From contig WRNF01000153.1 in NCBI GenBank assembly GCA_009776715.1, positions 614 through 5,613 on the forward strand: a DNA stretch of 5,000 nucleotides. The letters are read 5' to 3'. This stretch comes from Treponema sp. (GTDB taxonomy: Bacteria; Spirochaetota; Spirochaetia; Treponematales; Breznakiellaceae). The translations under genes were made by a program, and so were the position numbers. Under the pieces are notes generated by a model, which did not search any database, was not told where the DNA came from, and worked only from the letters and a program-made list of their open reading frames with translations. This document shows positions 1 to 5,000 of the stretch, piece after piece. Each line of letters starts with the position of its first letter. Position 1 is the first letter of the stretch.

Positions 1-1842
1 GCCTGCTTCGCAGACAATTACTTTTGTATCCGGCGGAACAATGGCATCGCGAATTACCGCAGGCTGGGATTCAAAAAGTTCCCTGCTGATCATTGATACT
101 ACGCGAACTGAAGGGCAAACTGCTTTTGCCGCAGCCTCCAAAGCGATGTTCACTTCCGAACCAGTAGCAATTATCACTGTATCGGGCTTTTCTGCCATGG
201 CGCTGTCCGGCGCCAAACCTTGTTTGACAATATAGGCGCCGGTGCGGATAGTGTTTTTCCAGTCGGGATCGTCTTTTGGATAAACGGTAATATTCTGGCG
301 GGAAAGCGCAAGGACAACAGGCCCGTCACCGCGTTCCATTGCCATAACCCAGGCCTCGGCAGTTTCTTCAGCATCGCCGGGGCGCAGCACCCTAAGATTA
401 GGCATTGCGCGCAGGCTGGCAAGATGTTCAACAGGCTGATGCGTTGGGCCGTCCTCGCCGATAAAAATTGAGTCGTGGGTAAACACATAAATAACCGGCT
501 GTTTCATTAAAGCGGATAGCCGTATAGCCGGGCGCATATAATCGGAAAAAACCAAAAATGTTGAACAATAAGAGCGCAGTCCGCCGTGCAAAGAAATGCC
601 GTTGCAAATAGCCGCCATTGCAAACTCGCGTATGCCAAAATGGATGTACCTCCCGGCGCGGTTTTCGCGGCTCCATGTTCCGGCATCGACAGGAAGGCCA
701 ACTGCATTCGGCCCCTTGAGGTCGGCGGAACCGCCCACAAGGTTTGCATTTGCCGCGGCAATGGCTGCCAGCGCTTTAGCCCCGGCACTGCGGGTTGCAA
801 TTGTATCGCTTATTCTAAAAACAGGCAGATTCGCAATTCTGCCGCCGCTTACATGGAATGTATCCCATTCTTTTTTCTTTTCAGGATTTTCCCTGGCCCA
901 TATTTCAAACATGGCTTGCCAGTTTTCGCGGGCCTTTTTCCACTCGGCCTTTTTTTTATGAAAATATGCCAGTGCTTCCGGGGCAATGTAAAAATCTCCG
1001 GAAATTCCAAGATGAGCCTTTGCAGCGGCAACTTCCTCCGCCCCCAGCGGCGATCCGTGAATTTCAGCGGTGTCCTGCTTGTTAGGCGATCCTTTGCCAA
1101 GAACGGAACTTAGAATAATTAAACTTGGTTTTTCGGCCTCCATTTTTGCCTTCGCTTGGAGGCTGGCAATTTCTTCAAAATCGTACATCGATCCGTGCAG
1201 CACCTGCCAACCGTAGGCCTCGTAACGTTTGGCAACATCTTCGGTAAAAGCAAGATCGGTGCTTCCGTCAATGGTGATTTTATTTGAATCATAAAAAACA
1301 ATAAGTTTCCCCAGCCCATAATGCCCGGCAAAAGAACTTGCTTCGGCAGAAACGCCTTCCATTAGACAGCCGTCGCCGCAAAGGGCATAAGTGCAATGAT
1401 CGATAATTTTATGCGCAGTTGTATTGAAGCGGGCGGCGAGTATTGTTTCGGCAACAGCCATGCCGGCAGCCATTGCCATGCCCTGGCCCAGAGGCCCGCT
1501 GGTAGCTTCAATTCCGGCGATGCCGTATTCGGGATGACCGGCGGCATTGGAACCAAGCTGCCGGAATGACTGTATGTCTTCCATAGGAATGCTGTTATAA
1601 CCGGAAAGATGCAGCAGCGAATACAGCAGCATAGAGCCATGACCTGCCGAAAGAACAAAGCGGTCGCGGTCGGCCCAGTCAGGGCACAAGGGGTCATGCC
1701 GCAGAATTTCCCCGTACAGTATTGCCCCCAGTTCCGCCGCTCCCATCGGAAGGCCAGGGTGGCCGGAATTGGCTTTTTGAATTGCGTCAATGGTCAATGC
1801 CCTTACGCTTAAAGCTGTTTTTTCAAGCGCTGTAATGTTCAT
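1..1842 (-). CDS. tkt: Transketolase, C-terminus cut off by the window edge
   Basis: Transketolase (EC 2.2.1.1) is a cytosolic thiamine-diphosphate enzyme that moves two-carbon units between sugar phosphates in the non-oxidative pentose phosphate pathway. The frame is open from ATG 1842 to base 1, giving 614 residues. The E. coli enzyme has 663, so roughly 50 residues lie outside; the last visible residues, VIVCEAG, match its VAVEAG region. Landmarks sit within a few residues of their E. coli positions. They are SGHPG with His28, GPLGQG, the cofactor motif GDG 156-158 running to Asn187, His262 in HGSPLG, the catalytic Glu406 in GIREF, His456 in THDS, Asp464 and His468 in EDGPTH, and Arg515 in LSRQN. 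All three domains (PP, Pyr and the start of the C-terminal domain) are intact with no frameshift. The start is set by an AAGGAG site 6 bases upstream and overlaps the EIIA stop as ATGA. Its G+C is higher than that of the genes upstream. The family call is secure; which paralogue it is cannot be told. Confidence 0.98.
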   Translation of the reverse strand, partial: MNITALEKTALSVRALTIDAIQKANSGHPGLPMGAAELGAILYGEILRHDPLCPDWADRDRFVLSAGHGSMLLYSLLHLSGYNSIPMEDIQSFRQLGSNAAGHPEYGIAGIEATSGPLGQGMAMAAGMAVAETILAARFNTTAHKIIDHCTYALCGDGCLMEGVSAEASSFAGHYGLGKLIVFYDSNKITIDGSTDLAFTEDVAKRYEAYGWQVLHGSMYDFEEIASLQAKAKMEAEKPSLIILSSVLGKGSPNKQDTAEIHGSPLGAEEVAAAKAHLGISGDFYIAPEALAYFHKKKAEWKKARENWQAMFEIWARENPEKKKEWDTFHVSGGRIANLPVFRISDTIATRSAGAKALAAIAAANANLVGGSADLKGPNAVGLPVDAGTWSRENRAGRYIHFGIREFAMAAICNGISLHGGLRSYCSTFLVFSDYMRPAIRLSALMKQPVIYVFTHDSIFIGEDGPTHQPVEHLASLRAMPNLRVLRPGDAEETAEAWVMAMERGDGPVVLALSRQNITVYPKDDPDWKNTIRTGAYIVKQGLAPDSAMAEKPDTVIIATGSEVNIALEAAAKAVCPSVRVVSMISRELFESQPAVIRDAIVPPDTKVIVCEAG

Positions 1843-2333
1843 AAAATACTCCTTGCCCATTCATTTTCCGCATCTTGTATTGCTGCAATTATTTCATCTT
1901 TTGAAGCCTGTGATGCGATTAGGGAATAAAAATTTTTCTGCTGGCAAAGAAAATTAATTTTGGATAATGCATTAAGATGCTGTTTTGTGGAAATTGATAC
2001 AATTAAAAAAACCGTGTTCACTTTGCTTCCATCCGGAGTATTCCAATCCAGAGGCTGGGCGGGAAAAGCGACAGCAACCAGTGGAGCAGCCGTACTCTTA
2101 TCTTCTGTTACCATTGGACTGCGCGGGTGGGGCAGGGCAATGCCTTTCCCAATTCCGGTTGATACTAGCGCTTCACGGTCAAGGATTTCCTTTAGCAGCC
2201 TATCTCCCTGGAAAGCAGGGTCAGAAGGCAAAAGACTTATAATTGCGGCAAGCAGTTCTTTTTGGTTTCTACCGGGAACTTGATGATATACACCGCCTCT
2301 TTCAATCAGGCTGGAAAGGTTCCATTCTGGCAT
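1839..2333 (-). CDS. Stand-alone PTS EIIA domain protein, fructose/mannitol type (PtsN-like)
   Basis: This is a single-domain EIIA of the fructose/mannitol family (PTS_EIIA_2), 164 residues from the chosen start, the normal size for PtsN-like proteins. In the phosphotransferase system such a domain accepts a phosphate from phospho-HPr on histidine and either passes it to an EIIB or acts as a regulator. The active site GIGKGIALPH carries the phospho-accepting His69. The second conserved histidine, His119, lies in KQHLNALSKI. Upstream, LLKEILDREALVSTG is the usual helix-turn before the active site. I chose ATG 2333 because AAGGGGG ends 4 bases before it. The in-frame ATG at 2360 would add 9 residues and overlap the upstream gene by 14 bases, but has no ribosome site. 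The TGA stop overlaps the transketolase ATG. No EIIB or EIIC is adjacent, which favours a regulatory role, although transporter partners elsewhere are not excluded. Confidence 0.93.
   Translation of the reverse strand: MPEWNLSSLIERGGVYHQVPGRNQKELLAAIISLLPSDPAFQGDRLLKEILDREALVSTGIGKGIALPHPRSPMVTEDKSTAAPLVAVAFPAQPLDWNTPDGSKVNTVFLIVSISTKQHLNALSKINFLCQQKNFYSLIASQASKDEIIAAIQDAENEWARSIL
1849..1854 (-). promoter_or_regulatory. Ribosome binding site of transketolase
   Basis: The minus strand reads AAGGAG followed by a 6-base spacer (TATTTT) and ATG at 1842. It is the best Shine-Dalgarno match in the window. It lies inside the last codons of the EIIA gene and fixes the transketolase start. Together with the ATGA overlap it suggests that ribosomes finishing the EIIA can re-initiate here. 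Confidence 0.85.
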
Positions 2334-2337
2334 TTTT

Positions 2338-2344
2338 CCCCCTT
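2338..2344 (-). promoter_or_regulatory. Ribosome binding site that decides the EIIA start
   Basis: The minus strand reads AAGGGGG, 4 bases before ATG 2333. It is a slightly imperfect Shine-Dalgarno sequence lying just past the TAG stop of the upstream gene. The alternative ATG at 2360 is preceded by A/T-rich coding sequence with no purine tract. This favours the shorter EIIA. Confidence 0.6.
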
Positions 2345-2346
2345 GT

Positions 2347-4338
2347 CTATCGGCACTCATTTAACAAATTTTGATTACATGCTTCAATATCAAAAACACC
2401 AGGGACAAAACCAGATCCAATTTCAAGCATGGCGGCTTTTTTTTCTTTTTCCCCGCCGCTTTCAATTGCTTTAAGGATCTTGTTGAAACGCGAAGGTCCA
2501 GAGATGTCTTCCGGGGGCGCGGTGCCTTCACCGGAAATACACTGTACAACTTCTTTTTTATTTACTTTATGTGATAAAAGAATAGTTATTTCTACATTCC
2601 ATTTGTTTCCGTATACATAAAGTATTTTTTTAATTCCCTGATCCCAAAATGCCTGTAAGTTAATTTTTTCATCAAGGATTTTTCTGTCTAAATTATCTGT
2701 ATTTTCAATATAAAAGTAATGCCTATAACTGTCTTTCCAGTTCAGGCTAATTTGAATTATCCTGTGAAGGTCATTTAGCGTATAACGCATTGGGATTAGT
2801 GCTTTGCGCCAAATATTTGTATCGCTAATGCTTATTTGTACTGTTCGCCATGTTTCCACTAACGCTTTATCTTTACCGGGATGAACAAGCGACAGGTTAT
2901 TTCGCCTATAATTATTCATTGCGTCTTTAATCGATTCTTTAATTTCATCTAACGCATCAATCATACTGTCAAGAGAATTATCCATTACATTCAGCTCTGC
3001 ATCAGGCGGGGATTCGTCAGTATCCAAATCTACAAGCAAGCTGCCTACATGTATCTGAATTTGAGATAATACAATAAAGGTATGCCTGGGCAGCCATGAA
3101 GAATCTGTTTCCCTTTTTAGCAACTGGGCTGCAATTTCAATGACAGCGCTATGTAATTCAACAGCCCGCTGCCGAATTGGCCCCATATTTTTATCGGGAA
3201 ATATGGAATAGCTATGACTATATTCTTCCAGCGCTTCAGAGACAAAATCAGCTAATAAATCCCAGTCTTTTTTCGCAAGACGAATCACCGGCGGAACAAT
3301 GCGGTTTATAATATTATTGACATCTGCATCATTTCTGTACAGTGCATCTCTGACATAAGAAAGAATAATATACTCTGAAACCGGAATATTAACATTGAAC
3401 AAAATATCTTCAATAATTGTCATATCCGGAGGCATGAAAAGAGTACCAAGGCCTTTACAATCAGGAATGTCCTTTCCCGTAAGCCAGAACCGAGACTCAA
3501 TGCCATAATTAATAGTTTCAACTTGATCTGTTATTTCATACAAAAATTCTTCTATCGAATATGCAGGTATTTCTCTCATGCGTTTACTGCCGTACCAGTA
3601 GGAATAGACAATCTGTTCTTCTGTTGAATCGCCTGGCCCAAGTAATGAAAAGCTTTTTTTAAATCCATCTTCTGCAGCTTCTTTCCATTCAGATAAACTA
3701 TCATGTGTCCATGTGCTTTTATCTGCTTTTTCCAAATAAAAAGAACCTTCAATCCAGTCTTTGGTCCTTACTAAAAAACTGTCGCCGGGTATAAAAGCAG
3801 CTTCTCGGTAAATAGCCCTCATGTCTAAGGTATGAATTGATACCTCTGGAGGTTCTTCAAAAGGATCGCTGTTAAACGCCAATTCATTTTCCGAATTGTC
3901 CTGCGCCACATATTGAGGGGCATATTCTTCACCATAGATACAATAATAGGGATAGAATTCTTCCGGCGGCCCCTCGGTAGTTGTTCCCTTTATTTTTTTG
4001 CCTTTCCAATAAAAAAAATACTCGTGGGGCAATAATCCTGGATTGGCAAACGGAATACACCGATGTCCAGGAATAAGGATTCCGTTAAGCAACTCCAGCT
4101 TAGTGGGGCTTATTACAAAAACTATATCTTCGAAAAAACCGCGCCTGGAGAGCCACTTCTGATTATCCACCTTAAATGCCATTTTTCGGGAGTCAAGCAA
4201 TAATGCAATTTCCGCCGAAAGATTATCAATTCGCTGTGGATGCATCAATCGTATAAATTCGGTTATATCGTCCAATGTAAAAGGCTCTGTTACTTTGTCA
4301 AGAAAATTGAACAGAGCATCTTCCTGATTAGGGGTCAT
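2347..4338 (-). CDS. Large protein with C-terminal pRiA4b ORF-3-like domain and uncharacterised N-terminal region
   Basis: This 663-residue protein has unknown function. Residues about 497-663 resemble the plasmid pRiA4b ORF-3-like family. NIWRKALIP (508-516) and TLNDLHRIIQISLNW (520-534) match the family's IWRR...TLxxLHxxIQxxxGW pattern, GEGTAPPEDISG (603-614) matches its PPED-GG block, and FDIEACNQNL (649-658) matches its closing FDxxxxN. The cysteines usual around the PPED block are mostly absent. Residues about 5-70 could form a winged helix ending in KWLSRRGFF. A compact block at 75-170 (ELLNGILIPGHRCIPF, then TTTEGPPEEFYPYY) looks like a conserved domain I cannot name. The middle (about 300-480) is mostly helical, with an acidic helix at 452-480. 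There is no signal peptide or membrane segment, so it is probably cytosolic. No ribosome site precedes ATG 4338, but a stop five codons upstream in frame leaves no earlier ATG, GTG or TTG. It is first in a likely operon with EIIA and transketolase, 13 bases before the EIIA. Its G+C is below that of transketolase. Confidence 0.9.
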   Translation of the reverse strand: MTPNQEDALFNFLDKVTEPFTLDDITEFIRLMHPQRIDNLSAEIALLLDSRKMAFKVDNQKWLSRRGFFEDIVFVISPTKLELLNGILIPGHRCIPFANPGLLPHEYFFYWKGKKIKGTTTEGPPEEFYPYYCIYGEEYAPQYVAQDNSENELAFNSDPFEEPPEVSIHTLDMRAIYREAAFIPGDSFLVRTKDWIEGSFYLEKADKSTWTHDSLSEWKEAAEDGFKKSFSLLGPGDSTEEQIVYSYWYGSKRMREIPAYSIEEFLYEITDQVETINYGIESRFWLTGKDIPDCKGLGTLFMPPDMTIIEDILFNVNIPVSEYIILSYVRDALYRNDADVNNIINRIVPPVIRLAKKDWDLLADFVSEALEEYSHSYSIFPDKNMGPIRQRAVELHSAVIEIAAQLLKRETDSSWLPRHTFIVLSQIQIHVGSLLVDLDTDESPPDAELNVMDNSLDSMIDALDEIKESIKDAMNNYRRNNLSLVHPGKDKALVETWRTVQISISDTNIWRKALIPMRYTLNDLHRIIQISLNWKDSYRHYFYIENTDNLDRKILDEKINLQAFWDQGIKKILYVYGNKWNVEITILLSHKVNKKEVVQCISGEGTAPPEDISGPSRFNKILKAIESGGEKEKKAAMLEIGSGFVPGVFDIEACNQNLLNECR

Positions 4339-4393
4339 TATAATGAAAATACATTAAAAATGAAAAAACGGCAATAGATCGGGAAAGATTTGT

Positions 4394-4449
4394 AAAAGAA
4401 AATAAAATTATAATTATAAAGCTCTTGAAAAAACTGCTTTTGCAAGAAC
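4394..4449 (-). terminator. Candidate weak rho-independent terminator after the hypothetical gene
   Basis: On the minus strand GTTCTTG (4449-4443) can pair with CAAGAGC (4427-4421), a 7-base-pair stem with one G-T wobble and a 15-base loop. It starts 34 bases past the TAG stop of the hypothetical gene. A T-rich but interrupted stretch follows down to about 4394. The stem is low in GC and the loop is large, so termination would be inefficient at best. The tandem TATAAT lies within the T-rich part. Confidence 0.3.
4407..4418 (-). promoter_or_regulatory. Candidate -10 region (tandem TATAAT) for the 663-residue gene operon
   Basis: Two TATAAT hexamers lie end to end on the minus strand, about 70-80 bases before ATG 4338, where a promoter for the downstream three-gene unit would be expected. 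I cannot find a good TTGACA-like -35 at 16-18 bases upstream. The nearest TTGCAA is about 21 bases from the first hexamer. The spacer is so AT-rich that chance matches are likely. The 12 bases 4408-4419 are also a perfect palindrome. Confidence 0.3.
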
Positions 4450-4483
4450 CTTTCATGTTAAAGAATATTAATATGACAAACCC

Positions 4484-4894
4484 CTATATAATAACCGGCC
4501 TAAAAACTTGGGTTACAGGACTGTTGTCTTCATGCAGAAAACGAATGTATAAGCGGGGTTCGAGTTTAAAACGTTCCCATAAACCGTCTTTTTGCTGCTC
4601 GATTGCCATTTCAATACATTCTTTGCTGTTCAAGGTTTTGCGTTGCTGCGAAAATAAATATATCCCGGCAGGCAAGATCACTGTTCCCTGCCCGTTTTCT
4701 TTTTTGCCGGAAAAAAGGTGCCCGCCTAAAAAAAATTCTGCATTAGGTTCTATACGCTTTGCTTGATGGGCATCTATCTCATAGCAAAGCAAGTATTCAC
4801 TTTTGTCAATTCCGTTTGATAGAATATTATCAAACAATTGTAATTTCGGTGCATCCATATAAAAAATCGGCATTCGCAAATCTAAATGTGTCAT
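4484..4894 (-). CDS. Hypothetical protein, small and soluble, unknown function
   Basis: I do not recognise this gene with confidence. From ATG 4894 it encodes 136 residues with no signal peptide or membrane helix. Visible features are a strand-like start (HLDLRMPIFY), LFDNILSNGIDKSEYLLCYE (residues 21-40), a turn and strand LPAGIYLFSQQR (74-85), a helix with KECIEMAIEQQKDGLWE (91-107), and a basic, aromatic end (RLYIRFL, 114-120) closing in VTQVFRPVII. The mix of strands and helices with conserved-looking glycine turns reads as a genuine folded protein rather than a chance frame. The start is uncertain. A TTG at 4942 would give 152 residues, and ATGs at 4873 and 4858 would shorten it; none has a ribosome site. 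An in-frame stop at 4946-4948 limits the gene upstream. It is probably a separate unit from the operon downstream, given the 145-base gap. Confidence 0.7.
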   Translation of the reverse strand: MTHLDLRMPIFYMDAPKLQLFDNILSNGIDKSEYLLCYEIDAHQAKRIEPNAEFFLGGHLFSGKKENGQGTVILPAGIYLFSQQRKTLNSKECIEMAIEQQKDGLWERFKLEPRLYIRFLHEDNSPVTQVFRPVII

Positions 4895-5000
4895 GAATAC
4901 GTACAATTGTATAAAACATTTGCTTTTCTGTCTGTAATGCAATCTTTAAAAAAACAAAATATTTTTTAAAACAATAATGCATTTTGAATTTTTCCGCCAT
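4895..5000. other. AT-rich region upstream of the hypothetical gene
   Basis: The sequence is very rich in A and T with several homopolymer runs. It should hold the promoter of the hypothetical gene, but I find no convincing -35/-10 pair. One minus-strand frame stays open from the right edge (it would include an ATG at 5000) and ends in TGA at about 4831, inside the hypothetical gene. It could be the tail of a gene lying outside the window, but the composition looks like chance. Confidence 0.4.

Larger units (their letters stand above)
4339..4483. other. AT-rich intergenic region between two transcription units
   Basis: This 145-base spacer separates the hypothetical gene from the start of the 663-residue gene. 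I see no credible coding sequence in it. It holds a hairpin followed by a T-rich stretch and a tandem TATAAT, listed separately, which fits the end of one unit and the beginning of another. No riboswitch or RNA gene is recognisable. Confidence 0.6.

Noticed and set aside
950..957. T8 run within transketolase
   Set aside because: It encodes an ordinary lysine-rich stretch (HKKKAEWKK) between intact domains. The frame continues correctly on both sides, so it is not a frameshift.
586..1113. Long plus-strand open frames (for example 175 and 121 residues) opposite transketolase
   Set aside because: They lie antisense to a complete, motif-rich transketolase frame and have no recognisable domain, so they are shadows of its codon pattern.
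1362..1790. 142-residue minus-strand frame within transketolase
   Set aside because: It is out of frame with the true enzyme, which carries HPG, GPLGQG and GDG motifs across the same bases.
2347..4338. Transposon or plasmid origin suggested by the pRiA4b ORF-3 / IS1096-passenger family names
   Set aside because: No inverted repeats, transposase, integrase, tRNA or target duplications are visible around the gene, and it sits tightly against metabolic genes.
4425..4766. 113-residue plus-strand frame opposite the hypothetical gene
   Set aside because: Its product is basic and lacks ordered motifs, while the minus-strand product reads as a folded protein. Only one is likely to be real.
4902..4911. 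10-base palindrome TACAATTGTA just upstream of the hypothetical gene start
   Set aside because: Short AT-rich palindromes are common by chance. A partial copy (ACAATTGTA) also lies inside the gene at about 4835, which argues against a specific operator.
4831..5000. Minus-strand frame open at the right edge (MAEKFKMHYCFKKYF...)
   Set aside because: It overlaps the hypothetical gene out of frame, has no ribosome site visible and consists largely of residues expected from AT-rich sequence. A gene tail from outside cannot be excluded.

Overview
The window carries four genes, all on the minus strand, so transcription runs from high to low coordinates. They are a small hypothetical protein (4894..4484), a 663-residue protein with a C-terminal pRiA4b ORF-3-like domain (4338..2347), a stand-alone fructose/mannitol-type PTS EIIA (2333..1839) and a transketolase that runs off the left edge (1842..1).

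Organism: a bacterium of moderate GC content with AT-rich spacers. The PTS EIIA next to transketolase, the wording of the transketolase and the long pRiA4b ORF-3-like protein all remind me of Treponema-like spirochaetes. This is an impression from recalled family patterns, not a demonstrated assignment, and no rRNA or other marker is present. The left third (transketolase) is clearly richer in G+C than the 663-residue gene and the hypothetical gene to its right.

Layout, in transcription order from the right edge: bases 4943-5000 are AT-rich spacer with no supported gene. The hypothetical gene follows. The 145-base gap 4339-4483 holds a candidate weak terminator (GC-poor hairpin plus T-rich tract) and a tandem TATAAT sequence that could be the promoter of the next unit. 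The 663-residue gene, the EIIA and the transketolase then follow with a 13-base gap and a 4-base ATGA overlap, which is the layout of one operon with translational coupling at the EIIA/transketolase junction.

How they may work together: transketolase is core non-oxidative pentose phosphate metabolism. The EIIA keeps its phospho-accepting histidine, but no EIIB, EIIC or HPr gene is in view, so it resembles the regulatory (PtsN-like) class more than a transporter part. The first gene of the operon has no known function. Its N-terminus looks like a possible winged helix, and I see no sign of a mobile element around it. Nothing in the window is an obvious defence system, CRISPR array or prophage. 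The least-explained item is the 663-residue protein.
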